A model generated the notes under the pieces. The model was given only the letters and a program-made list of their open reading frames with translations. It had not been told where the DNA came from and did no database searches. The translations under genes were made by a program, and so were the position numbers. Source: Rhodothermales bacterium (lineage in GTDB: Bacteria > Bacteroidota > Rhodothermia > Rhodothermales > JABDKH01). Taken from it: 33,961 nt of DNA. The first letter of the stretch is position 1. Each line of letters begins with the position of its first letter. Positions 1-7,650 of this stretch are shown here, in pieces. The DNA is taken from assembly GCA_028284545.1 (NCBI GenBank), contig JANQRN010000225.1, positions 1-33,961 of the forward strand, read 5' to 3'.

Positions 1-2
1 CC

Positions 3-86
3 TCGCGGCTGCCTGCGGGCGTCTACGCCGTGAGAGCCTCGGCGGTCGCGGCAACTGTCACGCAAATGTTTACTGTGATGCGTTAG
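3..86 (+). CDS. C-terminal end (partial) of a T9SS type A sorting-domain protein
   Basis: Frame 3 from the window edge reads SRLPAGVYAVRASAVAATVTQMFTVMR*. It has the PAGVYxVR core and terminal Arg typical of T9SS CTDs and resembles the other two CTDs in the window. It is missing from the ORF track because its start lies outside. Confidence 0.75.
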   Translation, partial: SRLPAGVYAVRASAVAATVTQMFTVMR

Positions 87-118
87 GCGGTATACGCGAT
101 GACGCGGGGGAGTGACAG

Positions 119-144
119 TGCCACGCAGAAATGTGGCATTTTTT
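119..144 (+). terminator. Rho-independent terminator of the upstream T9SS gene
   Basis: Stem TGCCAC (119-124)/GTGGCA (133-138), 8-nt loop, followed at once by TTTTTT (139-144), 33 nt after the stop at 86. Confidence 0.7.
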
Positions 145-203
145 CTTCGGCAACGCCGTCGGCAGGGACACCGCCCCCGATCGCGCCGAAGAAAAGCAGC
201 CAC
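133..203. repeat. Imperfect 19-bp inverted repeat
   Basis: GTGGCATTTTTTCTTCGGC (133-151) against GCCGAAGAAAAGCAGCCAC (185-203): 16/19 complementary, including an 11-bp perfect TTTTCTTCGGC/GCCGAAGAAAA core. Confidence 0.85.
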
Positions 204-228
204 ACGAAGTAGCCACCCAGCTCTTTTG

Positions 229-259
229 GTTACTTTTCTTTTCTAAAAAGAAAAGTAAC
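229..259. repeat. Perfect 14-bp stem-loop immediately before the SIS start codon
   Basis: GTTACTTTTCTTTT-CTA-AAAAGAAAAGTAAC; right arm ends 6 nt before the ATG at 266. Confidence 0.9.
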
Positions 260-265
260 ACCCCC

Positions 266-880
266 ATGCTAGGAGCAGACCTCGGCTTCATAGACTACCG
301 CACCCGCCTCCACGGCGAGCTCGACAAAATTGACCCCCGCCACATGCAGGCATGGTCAGACCTTGTGTACGACGCCTGGCTGACCGGCAGGTACGTATAC
401 ATCATCGGGAACGGCGGATCTGGAACATCCGCCAGCCACATGGCCGAAGACCTCGGCAAGAGCACGCTGCACCCCGATGATCTGCGTGACGAATCCAAAC
501 GGCGACTGAAGGTCCTCAGCTTGACTGACAACGCGGGCTGGCTGATGGCCGTAGCTAACGATGTCGACTACGACCAGATCTTCGTCCAGCAACTTATGAA
601 CTACGGCCAGGCGGGCGACCTGTTGATCGCGATCAGCGGATCCGGTAACAGCCCCAACGTGCTCAACGCTGTGGACTGGGCCAATCGCCACGGACTTACA
701 ACGTTCGGCCTGACCGGCTACGACGGCGGCAAGCTGCGCCACACCGCGCAAGCCGGTGTGCACGTAGACCTACCGGACATGGGGATGGTGGAGAGTATTC
801 ACCTCACTCTTTTCCACTGGATGCTCAACGACGTGTACGCACGCATAAACGAAGTCGGGCGGTATGTACCTCGGGATTGA
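266..880 (+). CDS. SIS-domain sugar isomerase (GmhA / phosphoheptose isomerase-like)
   Basis: YVYIIGNGGSGTSASHMAEDLGKSTL...LLIAISGSGNSPNVL SIS signature. ATG at 266 preferred over the track start 131, which lies inside the terminator. Confidence 0.85.
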   Translation: MLGADLGFIDYRTRLHGELDKIDPRHMQAWSDLVYDAWLTGRYVYIIGNGGSGTSASHMAEDLGKSTLHPDDLRDESKRRLKVLSLTDNAGWLMAVANDVDYDQIFVQQLMNYGQAGDLLIAISGSGNSPNVLNAVDWANRHGLTTFGLTGYDGGKLRHTAQAGVHVDLPDMGMVESIHLTLFHWMLNDVYARINEVGRYVPRD

Positions 881-1802
881 AATCGGTGGGACGAAGCTTC
901 AACTCGGCGTTGGCACTGGGGCAACCGCAGACCTCGTTGACTTCGTACGGATGGACGTGGACCGCGCGGCCGGCGCCGCCGGCGTGCTCGATCAGATCGC
1001 TGAGGCCGGATCGCGGCTCGTCGCGTCACACGACATTCGAAAGATCGGCGTAGGCTTCGGCGGACCGGTCGATATGACCAGCGGCACCGTCATCAAGAGT
1101 CACCACGTGACCGGTTGGGACAACTTTGCCATCTGCGAGTGGTGCGCGCGAACGCTCGGCGTCCCAGCGGTAGTCGGGAACGACTGCGACGTTGCGGCAC
1201 TCGCCGAAGCGAAGTTCGGCGCAGGGCGGGACGCTCGCGTCGTCCTCTACGTTACTGTCGGCACGGGGATAGGCGGTGGCCTTGTGATCGACAACCAGCT
1301 CTACGCGGAACATCTTCCTGCGCGCACCGAGTTGGGCCACCTGCGGCCCGGGTTGCAGTGCGTTGGCACCGACGACATCGTCGAGGCACAGGCATCCGGC
1401 CTGGGAATCGCGGCCACGTTTGGGCGATTGGTGGACACAAGCGATGACGCCAGTGTCGCTGCGAACCTTCTTGAACGAACCGGTCTCACGTCGCCGACCG
1501 AGTTCACGACCAAAGAAATCGCAGCCCTCGCTGAAGCCGGCGAAACCCATGCGGTAGCGGCATTCGGTCAGGCGACGAAGGCCCTCGGATGGGCGATCGC
1601 CCAAACGGTAACGCTTACTGCGACCGAGGTAGTCGTTGTGGGTGGCGGCGTGTCGCTAGCCGGAGAAGAACTCTTCTTCGAGCCCATTCGACGCCACGCT
1701 GCGACCTTCGGTTACCCACCCCTTGCAGATAAGTATCGGATCGTCCCCGCCGCCCTCGGTGAAGACGTAGTCGTGCACGGCGGACTCGTCCTGGCGGCCT
1801 AG
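864..1802 (+). CDS. ROK-family sugar kinase
   Basis: MYLGIEIGGTKLQLGVG N-terminus, VTVGTGIGGGLVIDNQLY, ELGHLRPG; overlaps the SIS gene by 17 nt. Confidence 0.88.
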   Translation: MYLGIEIGGTKLQLGVGTGATADLVDFVRMDVDRAAGAAGVLDQIAEAGSRLVASHDIRKIGVGFGGPVDMTSGTVIKSHHVTGWDNFAICEWCARTLGVPAVVGNDCDVAALAEAKFGAGRDARVVLYVTVGTGIGGGLVIDNQLYAEHLPARTELGHLRPGLQCVGTDDIVEAQASGLGIAATFGRLVDTSDDASVAANLLERTGLTSPTEFTTKEIAALAEAGETHAVAAFGQATKALGWAIAQTVTLTATEVVVVGGGVSLAGEELFFEPIRRHAATFGYPPLADKYRIVPAALGEDVVVHGGLVLAA

Positions 1803-2025
1803 TCGATTCCGCGACGACCTTCGGCAACGGTCGTTCCAAATAGTGATCGGAAGACCGAAGGCGTTCGCCACCATGTTGTTTGAGCGACGTACTTGCACAA
1901 GGCCGAGAGGAATAGTCGCGCGGAGCGAACATGTTGCTCACGTACAGGTTTGATAACTTTTATTTGTCCTCGGTGCGCCGATAATCGGGGCGGGCATCCC
2001 ATGCAATTAGCTAGACACATCTCCT

Positions 2026-3192
2026 TTGGGCAACGGCACTAAAAAGAAAAAGAAGAAGGCCAACGGAAAAGCTGGAAGCAACGGCAAGGCCGCAGGAAAG
2101 GGAAAGGCGGAAAAGACCCGTCGCGCAAAGGATGGTGATCGTTCCGATGTGCTGAATCCCGAAGGCGTCGAGAACTTCGAAATCGACGGCAACATTACGG
2201 CGCGTCAGCTGGCGAAGATCAGCGCGGTCCGCGACATCATTGGGCGCGAGCCTCCCTACGACGTCGACACACTGGCGCGGGTGCTCCAGACGATTGTGGG
2301 CGGGACGTCTCTGGACGACGCCGAGATGCTGCGACTGGCGCTGCTGAATGGTGTAAACGGTTCCGAGCAGCTGGCTGAAGAAGAAGACGGCGCCCTCGCC
2401 GACCACTGGCGCAACGGGGTCTACCCGTACGAGAACCTGATGTCGCGGAAGACCTACGAGAAGCGAAAGTTCAGGCTTCAGGTTGAGCTGCTGAAACTTC
2501 AGGCGTGGGTCAGAAAATCGGGTGCAAAAGTTGTTGTCCTGTTTGAAGGTCGCGACGCGGCTGGAAAGGGAGGCACAATCAAGCGCTTCATGGAGCATCT
2601 GAATCCGCGCGGCGCGCGGGTCGTCGCACTCGAAAAACCGACCGAGACAGAGCGCGGCCAGTGGTACTTCCAGCGGTACATCGAGCATCTGCCTACCGCA
2701 GGCGAGATCGTTCTCTTTGACCGCTCGTGGTACAACCGTGCGGGCGTAGAACGCGTCATGGGCTTCTGCACCGATGAGGAGTACAACGAATTCCTCTATC
2801 AGGCACCCGAGTTTGAGCGAAGCCTCATTCGCAGCGACACGTACCTGATCAAGTTCTGGTTCTCGGTAAGTCGCGAAGAACAGCAGCGCCGCTTCGAAGA
2901 ACGGAAAGTGCACCCGTTGAAACAGTGGAAGCTCTCGCCCGTGGACATGGCTTCTCTCGACAAATGGGACGACTACACGAAGGCAAAGGAAGCGATGTTC
3001 TACTACACCGACTTCCCCGAGTCACCGTGGATCATCGTCAAATCAGATTGCAAAAAGCGCGCGAGATTGAACGCCATGCGCCATGTCTTGCATCATATCC
3101 CGTACAAGGGGAAAGACGAGTCTGAGATCGGCGAGGTTGACCCGCTCCTCGTCGGCCGTGCCAGCGCAATCTTTGACGGAGACGCCGGATAG
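2026..3192 (+). CDS. ppk2: Polyphosphate kinase 2 family protein (class I-like PPK2)
   Basis: FEGRDAAGKGGTIKRFMEHLNPRGARVVALEKPTETERGQWYFQRYIEHLP...LFDRSWYNRAGVERVMGFC; TTG start, Lys-rich N-terminal tail. Confidence 0.92.
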   Translation: MGNGTKKKKKKANGKAGSNGKAAGKGKAEKTRRAKDGDRSDVLNPEGVENFEIDGNITARQLAKISAVRDIIGREPPYDVDTLARVLQTIVGGTSLDDAEMLRLALLNGVNGSEQLAEEEDGALADHWRNGVYPYENLMSRKTYEKRKFRLQVELLKLQAWVRKSGAKVVVLFEGRDAAGKGGTIKRFMEHLNPRGARVVALEKPTETERGQWYFQRYIEHLPTAGEIVLFDRSWYNRAGVERVMGFCTDEEYNEFLYQAPEFERSLIRSDTYLIKFWFSVSREEQQRRFEERKVHPLKQWKLSPVDMASLDKWDDYTKAKEAMFYYTDFPESPWIIVKSDCKKRARLNAMRHVLHHIPYKGKDESEIGEVDPLLVGRASAIFDGDAG

Positions 3193-3314
3193 CGGCAGCG
3201 AACTGCCGGGTGGCAGGCTCAGGGCCGAGATCAGGGTGCCTTTAATTTCTACTTTCGGCGCCCTATTGTGGACGGTTGACAATCCACACCGTGTCCACTT
3301 ACCCCTCTCGAACC

Positions 3315-4109
3315 ATGAACCCGTTCAAGACCCACGGCGCGTTCAGCTGGCCAGAACTAACAACCAGCGATCCCGCAGCAGCCGCAAAGTTCTACTCCGA
3401 CGTTTTTGGCTGGAACACCGAAACAATGCCGATGCCTTCGGGCGAATACACCGTTGCGAAGATCGGCAACGCTGGCCACGCCGGTATCATGGCACCTCCA
3501 CACCCCGAGTCGCCAACCGCCTGGATGTTCTACATCACTGTCGATGATGTAAAAGCCTGCATCGAAAAAGCCGAGTCACTTGGCGCCAAGACCTTCCTTC
3601 CGCCAATGCCCATCCCGACAGTCGGCACACTTGCCGGCTTTCAGGATCCGCAGGGGGCGCACGTCTTGGTCATCCAGTATGAACCCGAAGGAGACGAAGG
3701 TACCGGCGAGATGCCCGACTTCACCCAGGCCGGCAACACGCCTGGCGCGTTCAGCTGGTTTGAGCTACGCACCGGAGACCCCGCGGGTGCGGTGAAGTTC
3801 TACAGCGACCTCTTTGGCTGGAACATCACGACAAGCGACATGGGTGCGGGCCCGTACCACATGGGCGCGCTGGGTGAGATCCAGATGTGCGGTATGACAA
3901 GTCTCCCCGCGCCGGAGGTACCGCCACACTGGAGTGCGTACGTCACCGTTGAAGACCTCGCCGCCGTTTCAGGCAAGATCAGCGACGCGGGAGGCCACGT
4001 GCTCATGGGCCCGATCCAGGCGGATGGCGTAGGTCAGTTCAGCTTCTTCAAGGACCCGCAGGGAGCGCACCTTTGCGCGATCCAGTACGAAGCTGTTGAG
4101 GCGGCGTAA
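3315..4109 (+). CDS. VOC-superfamily protein with two tandem glyoxalase/bleomycin-resistance-like domains
   Basis: Two repeats of GAFSWxEL(T/R)(T)xDPAxAxKFYSDxFGWN and FQDPQGAHVLVIQY/FKDPQGAHLCAIQY; ATG at 3315 preferred over TTG at 3276. Confidence 0.9.
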   Translation: MNPFKTHGAFSWPELTTSDPAAAAKFYSDVFGWNTETMPMPSGEYTVAKIGNAGHAGIMAPPHPESPTAWMFYITVDDVKACIEKAESLGAKTFLPPMPIPTVGTLAGFQDPQGAHVLVIQYEPEGDEGTGEMPDFTQAGNTPGAFSWFELRTGDPAGAVKFYSDLFGWNITTSDMGAGPYHMGALGEIQMCGMTSLPAPEVPPHWSAYVTVEDLAAVSGKISDAGGHVLMGPIQADGVGQFSFFKDPQGAHLCAIQYEAVEAA

Positions 4110-4110
4110 G

Positions 4111-4587
4111 CTACCTGTTACCGTTGTCCATGTCGGCAGCAATCATCCATTGGCCGTCGTCGCCCTTGCGCAACGCAAGGATGAATTTGCCGGCATCTGG
4201 CTGATCGGGTGACGTCTTGAATCCGCCGATGATGTAGCCGACCGAGTCGGCAACCTCATATGCAAACGCGTGCAGGTGCAGCGGACCACCGGAGCTTCGA
4301 TAAGCTTCGGTGATCTGTTGCCTGCCGCGTACCGGCTGATGGCGCGGGCGCAGAATAAACCCGTCGGTCGTAAACAGGCCCGCCAGGGCCTTCTCGTCGT
4401 TGGCGCGCCAACCCTTCTCGTAGTCGCGTAGAACGCGATCAAGCTCCGGCGGCAAATCGACTACGGCCGGCATGCCCGCGCGGTGCTGGCTCGCCGAATC
4501 CTGTGGCATAAATAGGGCACCTGCCACAATGAGAAATCCAACGAGCGCGACCAGTATCGGTCGCGGGAGGGCGGTTCTGACATTCAT
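4111..4587 (-). CDS. Secreted SnoaL/NTF2-fold protein (DUF4440-like)
   Basis: N-terminal hydrophobic segment, then DRVLRDYEKGWRANDEKALAGLFTTDGFILRPRHQPVRGRQQITEAYRS...GKFILALRKGDDGQWMIAADMDN. Confidence 0.75.
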   Translation of the reverse strand: MNVRTALPRPILVALVGFLIVAGALFMPQDSASQHRAGMPAVVDLPPELDRVLRDYEKGWRANDEKALAGLFTTDGFILRPRHQPVRGRQQITEAYRSSGGPLHLHAFAYEVADSVGYIIGGFKTSPDQPDAGKFILALRKGDDGQWMIAADMDNGNR

Positions 4588-4696
4588 ATCGCGTGGGGGT
4601 TGGCGAATATTCAGTATACGCGTTCAGCTACACCGGTTGCGATAGTGGCCCGCTTCCGCATTCGCCAAATTGGCGGCTAGCGGCCGGCCTGACTAG

Positions 4697-4799
4697 ATTG
4701 TGTTGGTTCGGGCAGCATTGTGTTTATTCGGACAACACGCCCACGTGCAGGATAATGATTCGGACACCACGCCCCATGTGCAGGATAATGATTCGTACA
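4697..4799. promoter_or_regulatory. Iterated operator-like repeats in the divergent promoter region
   Basis: Two 20-bp near-repeats ATTGTGTT(GG/TA)TTCGG(G/A)CA(G/A)C at 4697-4716 and 4717-4736, then two about 32/33-bp near-repeats (4729-4760, 4761-4793). Shared core RTTCGKRCA at 4706, 4726, 4758 and 4791. Confidence 0.55.
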
Positions 4800-4807
4800 A
4801 GACTCCT

Positions 4808-6802
4808 ATGAAACACTGCCTTGTAGCTCTTTTCCTCGTTGTCAGCTGGCATAGTGCCAACGCTCAGGCGCTGCGTGTTGGCGTGCCGCTCTCGAATTCG
4901 CTTGAGGCCAAGTCAACGCACACCTACACCTTCGAGACCGAAGAAGGGCGTTACGTCTACGGTTACGCGAACCAGATATCCGTTGACGTTGTCGTGACCG
5001 TCAAGGAGCCCGACGGAGACACGGTTGGGGAGTATGACAGTCCGGCACGCGGGCCCGAACCGTTCCAGTTCACCCCGGATGAAACGGGCACCTATACCAT
5101 TGAAGTGGCACCGTACGAAGGCGCCGAGGGAGACTACGAGATTCTGCTCGTGGCGAACGAGCCTCGCGCGAAGCGACCGCGGGCCCTGGTGGATCAGATG
5201 ATGAAACCGTACACCGGGCGCGATCGTCCGGGCGCCGTCGTCTCAATCGTCAAAGACGGCAAGGTGGTTTTGGCCAAGGGGTACGGAATGGCCAACCTGA
5301 CCTACGACGTCCCGATGACGAAAGACACCGGAATGAGCATCGCGTCGGTCTCGAAGCAGTTCACCGGGATGGCGCTTGTCCTGCTTGAACAGGACGGGAA
5401 GTTGTCGCTGGACGACGACGTCAGAAAACATATGCCAGAGCTGAAGGATTTCGGAACGCCCGTCACGATCCGCAACATGCTCAACCACACCAGTGGCTAT
5501 CGCGAGGTACTCAACTTTCTGCCCATGGCGGGTTGGCGAGCCACCGACGCCATGCGCGACGACGAGCCGCTGCGCATAGTGCAGCGCCAGACCAACCTGC
5601 AAAACGAGCCGGGGTCGCGATACAATTACAACAACACGACGTTCATGCTACTCGCGCGGCTAGTCGAACGCGTTAGCGGGCAGGACTGGAAGACCTTCAT
5701 GGAGGAGCGCGTCTTCCGACCGCTCGGCATGAACAACACAACGGTGAAAACGCACCAGGGACAGGTCATCCCGAATAGTTCGCAGGGCTATGAGAACGCA
5801 CCAGAAGGTGGTTTCCGCTACGTGACCGATTTCGCAGCCGCGTACGGTGCGTCGGGCGTCAACTCCACTGCCGCAGACATGGCAAAGTGGATGGCAAACT
5901 ACCATGCGGGGACGGTCGGTGGAGAGGAAGCCATTGACAAGCTTACGACGCGGGGAATACTCGCCAGTGGCGATACTACCGGATACGCCCTCGGACTTGG
6001 CGTCAGCGAGTGGCGCGGACTCTCACTGTACGCCCACTCTGGAGGAGAGACTTCGCACCGTTCCTGGTTCGGATACTTCCCCGAGATCAATAGCGGCATC
6101 TTCATCTCCAGCAACAACCCGGGATTCAGTCGATCGATGTGGTCGGATTTTGCAGAAGCCTACTTCGGCGAACATCTTGAAAGCAACGACGAAGATGAAT
6201 CCCCGGAAGGGACTGACACACCACCCGCGGTGGCTGAAGCAGCCGAAGCTCAGGTGGCTGAACCTTCACCAGAACAACTCGAGGCTATCGCCGGCATGTG
6301 GAACTTCATCGGCGCGCCGTTGACAATCGAGTACACTGTTGAGGAGGGCAACCTCTTTGCGCAAGCGACCAACCAGCCGAGGTTTGCGTTGACGGCGACC
6401 AGTGATTCAACGTTTGAGTTCGTCGGCGTTGCCGCGCGCGTAACGTTTCACTTCGAAGATGATGGGACGGTCACTCGGGCGACACACCATCAGGGGCCTG
6501 ACTCACCGATGGAGAAGATCGTGGCGCCTCCATTGACGGTCGAACAGCTTGCCGAGTTTGCAGGTCGATACTACAACGATGAACTGGAAACCTACTACAC
6601 GATGAAGGTCGTGGACGGGAAGCTGATGGCACATCACCGTTGGTATGAACCCTTTGGCATCACCCACGTGGTTGACGACGAGTTCTCCGGCGGGCAGTGG
6701 TTCTTCGGTGACGTCGCGTTCCACCGCGACCCGACCGGTGCCATTTCGGGGTTCATGGTCGGCAACAGTCGAACGCGGGACGTCTGGTTCGAGAGAAGGT
6801 AA
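4808..6802 (+). CDS. Secreted serine hydrolase, class C beta-lactamase-like, with N-terminal PPC-like domain
   Basis: Signal peptide MKHCLVALFLVVSWHSANAQ; SVSK (SxxK), YNYNNT (YxN), HSGGETSHRSWFGYFPE; C-terminal domain after the catalytic domain. Confidence 0.88.
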   Translation: MKHCLVALFLVVSWHSANAQALRVGVPLSNSLEAKSTHTYTFETEEGRYVYGYANQISVDVVVTVKEPDGDTVGEYDSPARGPEPFQFTPDETGTYTIEVAPYEGAEGDYEILLVANEPRAKRPRALVDQMMKPYTGRDRPGAVVSIVKDGKVVLAKGYGMANLTYDVPMTKDTGMSIASVSKQFTGMALVLLEQDGKLSLDDDVRKHMPELKDFGTPVTIRNMLNHTSGYREVLNFLPMAGWRATDAMRDDEPLRIVQRQTNLQNEPGSRYNYNNTTFMLLARLVERVSGQDWKTFMEERVFRPLGMNNTTVKTHQGQVIPNSSQGYENAPEGGFRYVTDFAAAYGASGVNSTAADMAKWMANYHAGTVGGEEAIDKLTTRGILASGDTTGYALGLGVSEWRGLSLYAHSGGETSHRSWFGYFPEINSGIFISSNNPGFSRSMWSDFAEAYFGEHLESNDEDESPEGTDTPPAVAEAAEAQVAEPSPEQLEAIAGMWNFIGAPLTIEYTVEEGNLFAQATNQPRFALTATSDSTFEFVGVAARVTFHFEDDGTVTRATHHQGPDSPMEKIVAPPLTVEQLAEFAGRYYNDELETYYTMKVVDGKLMAHHRWYEPFGITHVVDDEFSGGQWFFGDVAFHRDPTGAISGFMVGNSRTRDVWFERR

Positions 6803-6825
6803 GGTTCGCTGTTCGCGAGCTCGCG

Positions 6826-7311
6826 TCAGAAAACGCCGTTGCCATTGCGGATTCGTCCGCCAGTCATCAGCGCGTAGAACCGCATAAATCCGTCCAGGGG
6901 CTGAATCGCGTCCCAGTGTTCGACAATGCTGCCGCCTTCGATGCGCCAGGTGTCGATGATATTCAGGCCTTTCCGGTCATTGCCACGATGGCGCGCGTTG
7001 ATAGTGGCATGCGAATGGAATGTGACGAGGTCACCGTCGGCCTGCATGCGTTTGACATCATAGGTGTACTCAGGAAATCGCTTCGCAAAGTCCGCGACGT
7101 AATCGATCAGCGCCATGATCCCGTCCGGGATGTTTCGGTTGTGCTGCACGTAGTTCGCATGACCGAACCGCTCCCGCACGATGTCAAAGTCGTGGTCGTT
7201 CATCAGGTGCTGGATGAAATCCGTCATCAACCGAGCGTTCGTCAGCTCCTGATCGGACCAATGAGGCTGCCTTAGTGATTCGAAGTCTATCGTGAGTACT
7301 CCCATGGCCAT
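6826..7311 (-). CDS. SnoaL-like / NTF2-fold protein
   Basis: LMTDFIQHLMNDHDFDIVRERFGHANYVQHNRNIPDGIMALIDYV...VTFHSHATINARHRGNDRKGLNIIDTWRIEGGSIVEHWDAIQPL. Confidence 0.85.
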   Translation of the reverse strand: MAMGVLTIDFESLRQPHWSDQELTNARLMTDFIQHLMNDHDFDIVRERFGHANYVQHNRNIPDGIMALIDYVADFAKRFPEYTYDVKRMQADGDLVTFHSHATINARHRGNDRKGLNIIDTWRIEGGSIVEHWDAIQPLDGFMRFYALMTGGRIRNGNGVF

Positions 7312-7440
7312 GCATTATGGATGAGCGGTGGCGGGAATGATACGACCTGTGCTACCCACAATAAATGGCGACAAGGACGATGGACCGGCAACCTGCCCTG
7401 ACTGCCGCGTTGCGACGGGTCGAGGGAAGGAGGCGGCTCG

Positions 7441-7650
7441 GTCCGACAGAATCTCCCGGCGCCGTGGGCGCCTCCCCCACAGCACAACCGGATTCTGCAG
7501 CACTAGCAAACGCGGGTGCGGGCTGTAGTCCCCGCGCTCTCTGCCGCGTACCCTGAAACCACAAGGCTCACGGGAGTAGCCCGGGAGCTTGCAAACCCGT
7601 AGGTGCGGGACGGCGGCCTTTCGCCCGAGCACAGACCAGGGAGTCGGACA
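7441..7650 (+). promoter_or_regulatory. Candidate structured RNA leader (riboswitch-like) of nrdJ
   Basis: Closing helix GTCCGAC (7441-7447)/GTCGGAC (7643-7649) ends 1 nt before ATG 7651. Internal helices: AGAATC/GATTCT (7448-7453/7491-7496), GCAG/CTGC (7497-7500/7541-7544), CGCGGG/CCCGCG (7511-7516/7531-7536), ACGGG/CCCGT (7570-7574/7596-7600), GTGCGGG/CCC-GA-GCAC (7603-7609/7624-7632). SD-like AGGGAG sits just 5' of and overlapping the closing strand. Confidence 0.5.

Noticed and set aside
131-265. N-terminal extension of the SIS protein (track start 131)
   Set aside because: Lies inside a terminator plus inverted repeats; the extension MWHFFFGNAVGRDT... is not SIS-like.
2011-2913. 300-aa minus-strand ORF antisense to ppk2
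   Set aside because: Overlaps a well-supported PPK2 coding frame; composition is that of a GC-rich shadow ORF with no recognizable domain.
3193-3208. CGGCAG-CGAA-CTGCCG hairpin after ppk2
   Set aside because: Adjacent to the stop but lacks a T tract; a terminator is possible but unsupported.
7315-7632. Overlapping small ORFs in several frames before nrdJ
   Set aside because: Multiple mutually overlapping frames in a GC-rich hairpin region; better explained as structured or repetitive non-coding DNA.
7365-7650. Canonical cobalamin riboswitch
   Set aside because: I looked for GGTGAA..TCC, CCCGC..CTGT, GCCACTG and AGYCAGGAGACCTGCC in order on both strands; only isolated fragments (e.g. ACCTGCC near 7391) appear in the wrong order. 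Kept only as an unclassified structured-leader candidate.
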